NCBI GenBank assembly: GCA_046331425.1
Contig: JAXLQU010000001.1
Location: 1-64,000, forward strand
From: JANNUT01 sp046331425
GTDB lineage: Bacteria; Acidobacteriota; Polarisedimenticolia; J045
Direction of reading: 5' to 3'
Length of the DNA stretch: 64,000 bases
Shown: positions 7,906-17,095 of the stretch, in pieces
How the letters are laid out: the number at the start of each line of letters is the position of its first letter
Position numbering within the stretch: the stretch's first letter is position 1
Notes under the pieces: model-generated
The model's database searches: none
What the model was told of the DNA's origin: nothing
Seen by the model: the letters and a program-made list of their open reading frames with translations, nothing else
Program-made: the position numbers and the translations under genes

Positions 7906-10590
7906 TCAGCGGTTCGGCAGTGACTTGCCGATCTCGGGGACCCCTTCCGCCATCATCACATCGCGCTCGCCCAGCGAACGCGCCGAGACGATGATGCGCC
8001 CGTCGATTGGCGAAACGCCGAACGACTCGATCACGCCCTTCTCGCTGCTGACCGCCGCAAGCTCGCGCTGCGACGATGTGTCGCTGCTCGGCACGATCGG
8101 TTGACGATAGAGTGCCGTCGTGTAGGTCGGATGGCTGCCCCACGAGACCAGCGTCCTCGAGTCCGGCATCCAGCGACTGCGTCCGTTGTTCCCCATGTGA
8201 CCAGGCACGAACAAATCGGCTACCGTCTTTCCGTCCTCGAGACGGAAAATTCGCACCGGCGTTCCGCGCAGGTCAGTGGTGAGACCGGTGGGCGCCGCGA
8301 TCCAGTTGGTTTTCGGCGCCAGATCGGGCAGCCGGAAAGACCCCCCGAGCAGGTGAGTAGCATCACGCCCGTCCGGGCGGATCTTCCAGATGCCGGGCGC
8401 CGCCAAGTTCGAAGACGAATAGACGATCCAAGCTCCGTCGGCCGACATGGTCGGGTTTTCCGCATCGACGCCATCGGAGGTGACCTGGCGCGCCCCACTC
8501 CCGTCGGTCTCGGCGATCCAGATCTCGAAATGACCTGTTCGATTCGAACTCCAAATCAAATGCTTCCCATCCGGCGTCCAGTGCGGGTCCCAGTCGTCGG
8601 CGGCATCGAAGGTCAAGCGACGCACGGCGCCGCTGGCGAGTTCGAGCGACCACAGATCGAGACTGCCCGAGCGATCCGAGTTGAAGACCACACGCAGGCC
8701 ATCGGGTGAGAACGCGGGCTGCCGATCGATCGTCGGGCCCTTGGTCAACGCACGCCCGAGTTCATGGTGATCAGTCAGCTCGAACAGATTCTGGGGCGCA
8801 GCGCCGTTGTCGAAGACAAGCGCACCGGGCCCTGCAAGTTCCACTCGCCTGGGCATCGAACTGAACGAGAAGACCGAACGCGGTGTTGTTGAGCCGAGTG
8901 TCAAGCGTTGCAACAGAATCTCTCCGCGTGCGGCTTGCGAGGGCGACCACGCGAAGAGCAGCGTGTCGTTCCCGTCCCAGCACGGTGGCGTCGCGCGACC
9001 CCCGGCGGGGAATCGATAGACTTCGTGCACGGCACCCGTGGCAACCTCGATCGTCATCAACGCTTTGTGAGCGACCGAATTGACTCGTGAGAATGTATCG
9101 AACGAAATCAATCTCCCGTCGGGCGACCACGCCACGGCGCCAATCGCTTCAGGCTTCTCCAACAGCAGCTTCTCCGCTCCGCCATCGGCCGGAATCAGGA
9201 TCAGTTGACCGCGGTCCCCTAGGTCCCGAGCAATGACAACGCGCTGCCCATCGGGCGACCAGTCCGCGTCAGCGACGTTGCGGGCCAAGCGCCGGGGTTC
9301 GCCGCCGACCAACGGCACGCGGAACAGATCGTTCGCAACCTCCGCAGCTCTCCCAAACAGCAATGAACTTCCGTCGGGAGAAATCCGCGGCTGCGCGTCG
9401 GGGCCTGCCGTGAGCGCCACTTCCTCGCCGGTCGCCAGTTGCTTGAGCCAAATGCGCCGCGTGCCATCGCGATCGGAGGCGAAGGCAACGATGCGTCCGT
9501 CAGACGACATACTGGGATCGTCGCTCGTGCCGCTGTAGGTCAGCGAGCGAACGAAGATTGGACGCGATGGCTTGGGTGCGAAGAGCGTGCGTTCGAGTCC
9601 GATGACGGCGAGCGTGCCCAACGCCAACCCGGCAACGAGCCACAGCAGGTTGGCTGGTCCTGTTGCGCGGCGCGTTGTTTCTCGAGGAGTCGCAGAGACC
9701 GACGCATCCTCTTCTTCGATTCGCCCTGCCAGTAGGTCCTCGATGACGATCCGCGCGTCCGCAATATCGTGCAGCCGATTCCGCGGGTTGCGTTCGAGGC
9801 AACGGCGCAACAGTCGACGCAACGCCGGTGGGGTCGTCGTAGAAAGTGATTTCGTATCCAGCGGGCGCGTGAGCACGGCGGCCAACGTATCGGAGACCGT
9901 TTCACCGTCGAACAGCTTGGAGCCCGTCAGCATCTCGTAGAGCACCACGCCGAAAGCCCAAATGTCGGCGCGCTTGTCGACCGCTTTTCCGCGCGCCTGC
10001 TCGGGCGCCATGTAGGCCGCGGTGCCGAGAATCATTCCGGCCACCGTCGCCGCGTGCGCTCTGGTGGGCGAGTTGTCGGTATCGAACGAGCCGGCGTTGG
10101 ACGAATCGCTCGCGTAAGCCTTGGCCAGCCCGAAGTCGAGCACCTTCACCTTGCCGTCGGGGGTCAACTTGACGTTCGCCGGCTTGAGGTCGCGATGCAC
10201 CAGACCTTTGTCGTGCGCTTCCTCCAGCGCTTCGGCGATCTGTTTGGCAATCGCGAGCGCGTCGTCGAGTGAAACCGCGCCTCGCTTCAATCGATCGGCG
10301 AGGTCTTCGCCTTCGACGAGCTCCAGCACCAGAAATAGCGTGTCGCCGGACTCATCCAGGCCATAGATGGCGGCGATGTTGGAATGGTTGAGCGAGGCCA
10401 GCAGTTGCGCTTCGCGTTTGAATCGTGCGAGGCGTTCTGGGTCTTGTGCTACGCCCGCCGGGAGCACCTTGATCGCAACCTCACGGCCGAGTTTGGTATC
10501 GCGTGCGCGATACACCTCGCCCATGCCGCCCGCGCCCAGCGGCGCGACGATCTCGTAGGGGCCTAGTCGATTCCCTCCGGGCAGTGGCAA
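7906..10590 (-). CDS. Ser/Thr protein kinase with C-terminal PD40/WD40-like propeller (kinase 3)
   Basis: A 894-residue kinase, first of the minus-strand tandem. The kinase domain has LGAGGMGEVYRARDTKLG, VAIKV, HRDLKPAN, DFGLAK and YMAPEQARG (Ala where kinase 2 has Ser). The span LLWLVAGLALGTLAVIGLE precedes a TolB-like propeller with MSSDGR, ISPDG, WSPDG, FSPDG and WTPDG blades. The only in-frame start downstream of the upstream stop is TTG at 10588-10590, with no strong ribosome binding site, so expression may be low. A 129-bp gap separates it from kinase 2. Its membrane topology implies a cytoplasmic kinase and a periplasmic propeller. Confidence 0.9.
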   Translation of the reverse strand: MPLPGGNRLGPYEIVAPLGAGGMGEVYRARDTKLGREVAIKVLPAGVAQDPERLARFKREAQLLASLNHSNIAAIYGLDESGDTLFLVLELVEGEDLADRLKRGAVSLDDALAIAKQIAEALEEAHDKGLVHRDLKPANVKLTPDGKVKVLDFGLAKAYASDSSNAGSFDTDNSPTRAHAATVAGMILGTAAYMAPEQARGKAVDKRADIWAFGVVLYEMLTGSKLFDGETVSDTLAAVLTRPLDTKSLSTTTPPALRRLLRRCLERNPRNRLHDIADARIVIEDLLAGRIEEEDASVSATPRETTRRATGPANLLWLVAGLALGTLAVIGLERTLFAPKPSRPIFVRSLTYSGTSDDPSMSSDGRIVAFASDRDGTRRIWLKQLATGEEVALTAGPDAQPRISPDGSSLLFGRAAEVANDLFRVPLVGGEPRRLARNVADADWSPDGQRVVIARDLGDRGQLILIPADGGAEKLLLEKPEAIGAVAWSPDGRLISFDTFSRVNSVAHKALMTIEVATGAVHEVYRFPAGGRATPPCWDGNDTLLFAWSPSQAARGEILLQRLTLGSTTPRSVFSFSSMPRRVELAGPGALVFDNGAAPQNLFELTDHHELGRALTKGPTIDRQPAFSPDGLRVVFNSDRSGSLDLWSLELASGAVRRLTFDAADDWDPHWTPDGKHLIWSSNRTGHFEIWIAETDGSGARQVTSDGVDAENPTMSADGAWIVYSSSNLAAPGIWKIRPDGRDATHLLGGSFRLPDLAPKTNWIAAPTGLTTDLRGTPVRIFRLEDGKTVADLFVPGHMGNNGRSRWMPDSRTLVSWGSHPTYTTALYRQPIVPSSDTSSQRELAAVSSEKGVIESFGVSPIDGRIIVSARSLGERDVMMAEGVPEIGKSLPNR

Positions 10591-10702
10591 GTGCGAGGTC
10601 CCGATGCGGTGAAAGGCAGCCGAGAGTTTACGTCACAAACGATGATGGGGTTCCCGTCGAACCGCAGAGTCCCCTCCCGTCCCGGCCTCACGTCATGACA
10701 GA

Positions 10703-11564
10703 TCAGCTTGCCTTGAACACCTTCCGGCGATGCCACTCCACCGCTTCCAGGCTCGGTCGACAGGATTCATGCGCCGGCGGGATCAGCGGCTGTGTGTCGT
10801 ACTCCTCGAGGTCGAAGCGCTCGCGCACCGCCCGCTTGACAGTGGGACTCACGCGCACCTCCATCGAGTCGGTCACACAAAAGAAGCCGTTGTCGAAAGC
10901 CCAGTGGTGGCGACGGCAAAGTGAAAGCCCGTTCCTGGGATCATCAGGGCCTAGCTGCGGGACCGAGACGATATGCGCCGCTTCCGCCTCGATGTAGCTA
11001 CGCTCTGTTTCGCGGAGAATGAACATGCTCTGACAAACGGCGCATTGGTTGCGGTATTCCTCGAGCACGATAGTTCGAAACGCGCGGTCGCGCGCCACGC
11101 GGCTAACGATGTATCGCTCGCGGTGTTCGCCGATCTCGAACGGGACAACCAGTCCACTGCTCAGGTCCACCTCTTCGAGTACTTCGTCCCGGGGAGCCGC
11201 GGCCGCGAGTCCTTGACTGATCGCTGTCGAATGCCCCTCGAGGAGAAATTGCCGATTCGCTGGATCGTAGGAGACGAGCTGAGCCGGCCCCAACAGACGA
11301 TAACGCGCCCCTCCTGCCGTCGCCTTGCAGCGTGAACGAGTCGGGATAGATCTCTTGGGCCGCACCAACGGCCGACTGACTCCAGATCGCGAACACGTGG
11401 GGGGAGCCAGCCGGCTTGTAGATCCCTTGCGTCAACGAATGCACGTGATCAATGCCGGCCTGAGGGCAGTGGGCTCGGGTGTCACGCAGGAAATCTGCAG
11501 ACTGATCGGTACCGTAGTAACGAGAGAGCGCAATGAGCGCTCGCGCACGTTGCTCGGCGGTCAC
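10703..11564 (-). pseudogene. HNH endonuclease family gene interrupted by an apparent frameshift
   Basis: Two overlapping minus-strand frames together make one HNH nuclease of about 285 residues. The upstream frame (to about 11325) encodes the N-terminal part, with SRYYGTDQSADFLRDTR and SLTQGIYKPAGSPHVFAI. The downstream frame starts in ARYRLLGPAQLVSY and carries the nuclease core CAVC, EAAHIVS and NGLSLCRRHHWAFD, which supply zinc-type cysteines and the HNH residues. The GTG at 11562-11564 is preceded by GGAGG and is the likeliest start. The shift falls between about 11305 and 11335, near a C-rich run, so either a true mutation or an assembly error is possible. Solitary genes of this family often act in defence or restriction, but nothing nearby supports that here. 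Confidence 0.72.
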
Positions 11565-11770
11565 TGTTGATTCGCCTCCACAGCCGACAGAATACCGGAC
11601 CATCGGTTGCCAGTTCGAGTCCAAGTTGGTGGAAAGCCCGCAGCAGGAGGCGCTCGATCCTTCGAAGTGCCAGCCTAGGGGCCAAGACGTGCTAGCCCCG
11701 ACGGGTAACCATTCGTGGGCCTAGAACTGCCGACGTCGTCGCACTGCGTACCTTCGCCTGCCGCATCGGG

Positions 11771-13900
11771 TCAGTTACAGACGAGGATTTTCGGCTCCCA
11801 CGGGTCGTGCGTGATGCGAAGCGTTTGCGTAGCACCCGACCCGCTCAACGTGTTTCCGGTATCGGCAGGATCCAGCAGATTGGTTACCGACGCACAGTTG
11901 ATTCCGTTCGCACCGATGTTGAGAGTCTCCTGACGATTCGAGCGTGAGCTGATGTTGGAGGCGCTGATCAATTTGCCGTCGGCATCGACTCGGGCGAACG
12001 ACAGGTAGCTCGCATTGCGCGTCAGCCAAATCACGCCGGCGTGGCGCAGCGTGGGGTGATCATTGCGAATCTGGACCACGTTCTTGAACCACTGATGGAA
12101 AGCCGCGTCCCGCCCCGGCTGAAACAGCGTGCCCGGCGTGGTGTAGTCGATCGCGTACTCGTTGCCGCTGTAAATGAACGGCACGCGGTCGATCGACATC
12201 AAGAATGCCAGCGCGAGCTTGAGTCGTTCCTTGAAGCGACCATCGGCAACCGCCATCAAGAACGTGTCGGCCTCGTAGTTGTCGACCGACGCCGCGAGTA
12301 CACGCGGGTCTTCGAACGCTGCCTTTCGCGCATCGTGGTTGAACACCAGGAGATTGGGGTGTTGCGACCGCGCAAAGACCTGCTTGATGTCGGAGATGAT
12401 CGAGAAGTCGTAAATCCCGGTGAAGCGGATTCCGGTGGGGGAGGCGCTGTTGACGTACTCGTGATCGGCGCGCTGCCAACTCAGGGTCGGGCCCAGCCAG
12501 GCCCACTCGCCGAACTGCGTGGTGTCGGGGCGCACGCGATTGATCGATCGCCGAAAGTCGTTGACGCCATAACTCCAAAAGTCGACGTAGAAGTTGTGAA
12601 CCGAGTCGTAGCGCAACCCGTCGACGCCGTACTCGCGCGAGAGCCAGATCATCACGTCGTCGACCAGCACCTTGTACGGGCCGCTGCGCGTCGGTCGGTC
12701 GTTGAGGTGATGAATGATCGGCATACCGAAAGAGCTGTCGACCGGACCGTAGGCAGTCTGCGCCGGCTCGCTGCCGATGTTCTCGGTCCCCCATGGCCGG
12801 AACCAAAACGGGAAGTCGAGTTGACGCGTGTTCCAGTCGTGCTCGATCCCTGCCATGCCGATCGGCAGATCGAGGATGAACCGCATCGGTGTCGGCGACT
12901 GATGCAGGGCGTCGATGAATTGCCGCAGTTGCGCTTTGCTGCCGAAGTTCCGGTCGATCTGTTGCCAATCGACCACGCGGTAGCCGGTGGGCAGGAAGCC
13001 GAAGAAGTCGTTGCGATCGTTTTCGAACGGCGGATACATCAGCACGGTGTTGAGTCCGAGCCCCTTCAGGTACGACAGGCGATTGAGTGCGCCCTGCAGA
13101 TCGCCGCCGAGAAAGCCACCCTCATAGGCGGGGTTCGGCAGGTTGAATTGGTTCTTCATGAAGTCGTTGGTCGAGTCGCCGTTATCGAACTTGTGCGGGA
13201 TCAACACGTACACGAGGCTGTCGATCCACGCTGTTTGCGGGCCGCGGGACTGGGCGCAGACGCCATCCCCGTCGAGATCGTTGGTGGGATCGAGTGGGCA
13301 CGCGTCGCATGCATCGCCCACGAAATCGTGGTCTTGATCGGTCAGCGCGGCGTTGCTGATAACGGTGCAGTTGTCGTCGCGATCGTCGAGGCCATCGCCG
13401 TCGGTGTCGGCCGGAGCGAGCGTGCAACCGGACGTCGCGTGTGTGAGCGAGCTCTCGCCGCAGCGATTGGCTCCGGCCACGAGGTAATAGAAAGCGGCGC
13501 CCGCCGCAGGCAGCTCGTTGTCGATGGTTGCGGTCGATGAAAGGCCCGCGCGCCAACAATCGTCGTTGAACGCGAAGGCTCCATCGATCAAACCACGGTA
13601 GATGTTGGAAACGTGACCCTGCGTGGCGCGCGCCCACGACAACGACGCGCCGGAGAGTCTCAGCGATGCGCCGATCGAGCCGGGCGGCTGAGAGACGCCG
13701 GCCGCCGAGGGGGCGCAATCGCAGGCATTCCCATCGGCATCGCCGTCGGTGTCTTGTTGATCGGCATTGGCAACCACCGGGCAGTTGTCGTTTTGATCCG
13801 GGACGCCATCGCCGTCCAGGTCCTGGTCGTAGGGCGAGGCCAGCGCGCTCGGCAGCAGGCACAGGCAGATGAGGATCGCTCCGAGTTTCGCTCCGAACAC
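11771..13900 (-). CDS. Secreted GH13 alpha-amylase family enzyme with thrombospondin type 3-like repeats
   Basis: About 709 residues. The chosen GTG start follows GGGAGG and gives a signal peptide (FGAKLGAILICLCLLPSALA); the longer frame from 13948 would bury it. Residues ~20-220 hold calcium-binding repeats (DLDGDGVPD, DTDGDADGN, DTDGDGLDD, DLDGDGVC) interleaved with a fibronectin-like stretch. From ~225 comes a GH13 TIM barrel with the putative nucleophile Asp432 (GLRYD), acid/base Glu465 (GEWAW) and third acid Asp523 (FNHD). All three residues are present, so hydrolysis of alpha-glucans or transglycosylation is likely. It probably acts outside the cell or at the surface. The exact substrate cannot be read from sequence. 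Confidence 0.88.
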   Translation of the reverse strand: MFGAKLGAILICLCLLPSALASPYDQDLDGDGVPDQNDNCPVVANADQQDTDGDADGNACDCAPSAAGVSQPPGSIGASLRLSGASLSWARATQGHVSNIYRGLIDGAFAFNDDCWRAGLSSTATIDNELPAAGAAFYYLVAGANRCGESSLTHATSGCTLAPADTDGDGLDDRDDNCTVISNAALTDQDHDFVGDACDACPLDPTNDLDGDGVCAQSRGPQTAWIDSLVYVLIPHKFDNGDSTNDFMKNQFNLPNPAYEGGFLGGDLQGALNRLSYLKGLGLNTVLMYPPFENDRNDFFGFLPTGYRVVDWQQIDRNFGSKAQLRQFIDALHQSPTPMRFILDLPIGMAGIEHDWNTRQLDFPFWFRPWGTENIGSEPAQTAYGPVDSSFGMPIIHHLNDRPTRSGPYKVLVDDVMIWLSREYGVDGLRYDSVHNFYVDFWSYGVNDFRRSINRVRPDTTQFGEWAWLGPTLSWQRADHEYVNSASPTGIRFTGIYDFSIISDIKQVFARSQHPNLLVFNHDARKAAFEDPRVLAASVDNYEADTFLMAVADGRFKERLKLALAFLMSIDRVPFIYSGNEYAIDYTTPGTLFQPGRDAAFHQWFKNVVQIRNDHPTLRHAGVIWLTRNASYLSFARVDADGKLISASNISSRSNRQETLNIGANGINCASVTNLLDPADTGNTLSGSGATQTLRITHDPWEPKILVCN

Positions 13901-13935
13901 CCACGCCTCCCGCCAGAGTGTACGTCGAAGGTGGC

Positions 13936-14247
13936 CTAGCGCCGCCAAGGTTGCAGTACCTCGTACTCGGGAACCGCCGTGGCGCTGGGCCGGGTCGAAA
14001 GTATCAGGCGTCGTGCGCGCAATCGCCGCACGGCCGCTTGGACGGCGCTCTTGGAAAGTCCCGTCTCGGCCGCGAGGTTCCGATGGCTAATGCGGACTTT
14101 CGTGAGTCGTTCCCGTAGTCGTTGCCTGTACAGGAAGAGGTAAACGACAAACGCTGCCGGTGATCGATCGTGACCCACGAGATCGGGCATTAGCGTGTCG
14201 AACACGTAAGCATCGAAACAGGCGCGGCGTGCGGTGGGAGGCGGCAT
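13936..14247 (-). CDS. Small winged helix-turn-helix transcriptional regulator
   Basis: A 103-residue basic protein. The segment ISHRNLAAETGLSKSAVQAAVRRL is a canonical helix-turn-helix, followed by RRLILSTR as a short wing. The N-terminal half (FDTLMPDLVGHDRSPAAFVVYLFLYRQ) resembles the dimerising helix of small replication or plasmid-type DNA-binding domains used as regulators. The start is ATG at 14245-14247. It lies 35 bp upstream of the amylase-like gene on the same strand and could regulate it, though only proximity supports this. There is no ligand or phospho-acceptor domain. Confidence 0.75.
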   Translation of the reverse strand: MPPPTARRACFDAYVFDTLMPDLVGHDRSPAAFVVYLFLYRQRLRERLTKVRISHRNLAAETGLSKSAVQAAVRRLRARRLILSTRPSATAVPEYEVLQPWRR

Positions 14248-14362
14248 TCGCGCACTGTATCTGTAATCGCTATAGCAGAAAAGCGGACCCTTGCATCGAT
14301 CGAGAGTGATTCGCTAGCGTACGGATCTGGCGGAATGACTCCGCGACACAGGAGAGAGACGG

Positions 14363-14725
14363 ATGATCACGCAACTGAAGTTCGCCGGAATTCCGACTCG
14401 CGACCAGGATCGCGCGCTCGCGTTCTACACGGAGATACTCGGGTTCAGAGTGGCTACCGATCAACCGATGGGGAACCAGCGCTGGATCGAGCTACGCATC
14501 GGCAGTTCGGAAACCCGTGTCGTGTTGTTCACGCCGGAGGGGCATGAAGACCGGATCGGCACCTTCTGGAACGGTTCATTCCAGGTCAACGACCTCGACG
14601 CTACTTACAACGATCTGAGCGCGCGAGGCGTCGAGATCGTCTCGCCACCCAAGGATGAGCCTTGGGGCAGCTACATGATCATCAAGGACCCCGATGGGAA
14701 TCAATTCGTGTTGAGCTCGCGCTAG
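14363..14725 (+). CDS. VOC superfamily (glyoxalase/bleomycin resistance-like) protein
   Basis: A 120-residue single VOC domain built from two beta-alpha-beta-beta-beta units. It opens with MITQLKFAGIPTRDQDRAL and the FYTEILGF signature, and ends with GSYMIIKDPDGNQFVL, the usual second-repeat end. Acidic and polar positions for metal binding are present but incomplete compared with glyoxalase I, so the reaction is unknown. GGAGAGAG lies just upstream of the ATG. The gene is divergent from the HTH gene (115 bp between starts) and convergent with rtcB. Confidence 0.88.
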   Translation: MITQLKFAGIPTRDQDRALAFYTEILGFRVATDQPMGNQRWIELRIGSSETRVVLFTPEGHEDRIGTFWNGSFQVNDLDATYNDLSARGVEIVSPPKDEPWGSYMIIKDPDGNQFVLSSR

Positions 14726-14808
14726 CGAATCGACGCCTAGCGCCCTCCGCAACCCGCCGAGGCGAGATCGCGTTGAGGAGATGAACACGTGAGCGCGAAC
14801 AGCGGCGG

Positions 14809-16206
14809 CTAGTCCTCCGGCGGCTCGTCACCCGGCGCCATCTTGACGATTCGTGGATGAAACGCAGCAAGCGGTTCGACCAAATCGCGTTGCGCCGACA
14901 TCACCTCGTCGATGTCTTTGTAGACCATCGGTGCTTCATCCAACCCCGCCGAGAGCAACGTGACACGGTTCTTGAGCAGGCGTTGTTTGAGCTGCGGCCA
15001 GGTGAATCGCTGCTTGGCGGCGGTGCGACTCATTACCCGACCCGCACCGTGCGCGGCGGAGTCGAGCGCAGCGACACTCCCTTTGCCGCGCACCACGTAA
15101 GTAGGGCTGGCCATCGAGCCGGGGATCACACCCAACACGCCCAGACCCGCTGGGGTTGCGCCCTTGCGATGCACGATCAGCGACTCTCCGTCGTGCACCT
15201 CGCGCCAAGCGAAGTTGTGATGGTTCTCGATATCCAACAACGTCGCGGCACCCAAACGTCGAGCAATGTGATGGTGAATGCAGGCGTGATTCGCGGAGGC
15301 GTACTTGCCCATCAATTCCATCGCGCTCCAGTACTCCTGACCCTCCTCGCTGGCCAGACTCAGCCAGGCGAGGTGCCTCAAGTTGGACGGGAGGTCAGGG
15401 TGTTGGTCCATGGCGAGGCGGCTGAAATGCGCGGCGATCGTTGCGCCCGCGCCGCGACTGCCGCTGTGAGTCAAGAGCGCCAGATACGTTCCCGCTGGGA
15501 TGTCGAGGCTCTCCTCGCCGACCTCGAACGTGCCGAACTCGACGAAGTGGTTGCCGCTGCCACTGGTGCCGAGCTGCGACCACGCTTTGTCTTTGAGTCC
15601 GCGGGTCAAGCGCGTGACCGACCAGTCCTCGTCCATCACAGCGTGGGTTCGGCGATCCTTGAAACTGGCTCCGATGCCGAATCGAGTTTCCGCTTCGATT
15701 GTTTCTGCCAATCGCTCGGCTTTGATCTCGAGCATCGACGTCGGCAGATCGAAAACCGACAACTTCACCCGGCACGCGATGTCGACGCCGACGGCGTAGG
15801 GAATGACCGCATCGCGTGTGGCGAGCACTCCGCCAATCGGCAGGCCGTAGCCGGGATGCGCATCGGGCATCAACGCGCCGCGCACCGTAATCGGCAAACT
15901 GCAGGCGTTGATGATTTGTGTCACCGCGCTCGCTTCGAGGTCCCGGCCCCATTGCTGGTAAGGAGCCGGTTCGTGGCGTGGGACGAACGATGCGGTGCGC
16001 TCGGGCGAAGGGGAAAGCGCCCGCGCCAACGCGCCGAGTGCGCTGTGGTCGATGAATGCCAGTGGATCGTCGACCAGCGCTGCAAACTGGGCTCGCATCG
16101 AGGCGACGTCGAGTCCCGCGGCGCGCGCGTCGACGATCGCCTTGAAGGCGAGCTTGAGCGGCTCGCCATTCGGGATTCCCAGGTTGAGCAACTCACGCTT
16201 CTTCAT
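14809..16206 (-). CDS. rtcB: RtcB family RNA ligase
   Basis: A 465-residue RtcB-type protein, expected to join RNA 2',3'-cyclic phosphate or 3'-phosphate ends to 5'-OH ends with GTP and Mn2+. Family signatures are clear: MPDAHPGYGLPIGGV, VGVDIACRV (metal-binding Asp and Cys), GSGNHFVE, LLTHSGSRGAG, and HHNFAWREVHDG with the His/Asn cluster. Near the C-terminus HGAGRVMSRTAAK supplies the guanylylated His and nearby residues. Length and motif order match the family. There is no rtcA or RtcR regulator beside it, so it stands alone. The start is ATG at 16204-16206. Confidence 0.92.
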   Translation of the reverse strand: MKKRELLNLGIPNGEPLKLAFKAIVDARAAGLDVASMRAQFAALVDDPLAFIDHSALGALARALSPSPERTASFVPRHEPAPYQQWGRDLEASAVTQIINACSLPITVRGALMPDAHPGYGLPIGGVLATRDAVIPYAVGVDIACRVKLSVFDLPTSMLEIKAERLAETIEAETRFGIGASFKDRRTHAVMDEDWSVTRLTRGLKDKAWSQLGTSGSGNHFVEFGTFEVGEESLDIPAGTYLALLTHSGSRGAGATIAAHFSRLAMDQHPDLPSNLRHLAWLSLASEEGQEYWSAMELMGKYASANHACIHHHIARRLGAATLLDIENHHNFAWREVHDGESLIVHRKGATPAGLGVLGVIPGSMASPTYVVRGKGSVAALDSAAHGAGRVMSRTAAKQRFTWPQLKQRLLKNRVTLLSAGLDEAPMVYKDIDEVMSAQRDLVEPLAAFHPRIVKMAPGDEPPED

Positions 16207-16284
16207 GAAATGTGACCGTCTCCAGACTGTTGGCCGAAACGTAAGCGGCGATGGCTGGAAGGCCGCTTCAGGGAAACCGAGTCG

Positions 16285-16887
16285 TTACCGGTTGAGATCG
16301 AGCGTCGCTCTGGCCTCGGAGGCGACGCGTTCAAGCTCTTCCGAAAGCGCCTTGATCAGCTCGGGAATTCTGGGGACCGCCAGGATCTTGGTAGCGCGAT
16401 CGGCGTCACGCAGAAATCGCCGCTCGCCGATCGAGCCCTCGCGAATGCTGATCCGATCCTCGGAGTCGATCGTGACCTCACCCTCGGCGACGGCCAGACC
16501 CCACTTGTTGCCAACCTTGGCGTGACCGATCAGCAAAGCTTGATAACGTCGATGATTGCCGCGCACCACACCGATCCCGATCATGAAGTGCTTGCCGCGA
16601 ACGGCGAGTGTCGGGAACTTCTTTCCCTTCTCCAGCACCGACCACACTTCGACACCCGGCGCCGCTTCCTCCAGGTGTCGATCGATCTCGCGGATGTACT
16701 CGAAGGCGCGTGTCGCCTCGTGGTTCATCGTTTGCGTGTTTTGCTTCATCTGATTCAGAAGCGCCATCGTCTCAGGATCGAGTGGCATAGAAGACTCCGA
16801 AGAGCGCGGTGATGCGACGCCTGGTGGCTGCTCGCTGCGATCGTGGGTGGATGTGGGCGAGGGGACGCCTGGCGATGACTCTGACAT
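16285..16887 (-). CDS. Conserved-looking hypothetical cytoplasmic protein
   Basis: A 200-residue protein with no family I recognise. The first ~33 residues are Ser/Pro rich and probably disordered. The rest is a soluble alpha/beta domain with VEVWSVLEKGKKFPTLAVRG and a C-terminal helical region IPELIKALSEELERVASEA. The ATG at 16887 has a strong AGGAGGT ribosome binding site 4 bases upstream. A second ATG at 16788 also has GGAG at good distance and would drop the disordered head, so two translation starts are possible. It lies 78 bp upstream of rtcB on the same strand and could be co-transcribed with it. Confidence 0.62.
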   Translation of the reverse strand: MSESSPGVPSPTSTHDRSEQPPGVASPRSSESSMPLDPETMALLNQMKQNTQTMNHEATRAFEYIREIDRHLEEAAPGVEVWSVLEKGKKFPTLAVRGKHFMIGIGVVRGNHRRYQALLIGHAKVGNKWGLAVAEGEVTIDSEDRISIREGSIGERRFLRDADRATKILAVPRIPELIKALSEELERVASEARATLDLNR

Positions 16888-17095
16888 GGGACCTCCTGTT
16901 CGCCTTTCGGCGAGGTCCGCACCCTGTTCGGGTGGCGGGTTGGTGTGCCCTGTTCGGGCAGCTTGCGTTTCGTTGGCCTGCTCGGCCTTCCAGCGCGCGC
17001 AAGCTACGTCACAGAGGCGCCCTGCGTCAATCGAGCCGTCGTTTCAGCGCCCGCTTCGCAACGAAGTAACCAACGCCGGTGCCTTCGTCCGTGAA

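Noticed and set aside
12041..13540. A 499-codon plus-strand open frame
   Set aside because: Antisense to the GH13 gene with catalytic residues; no domain of its own.
14857..16215. A 452-codon plus-strand open frame
   Set aside because: Antisense to rtcB; shadow frame.
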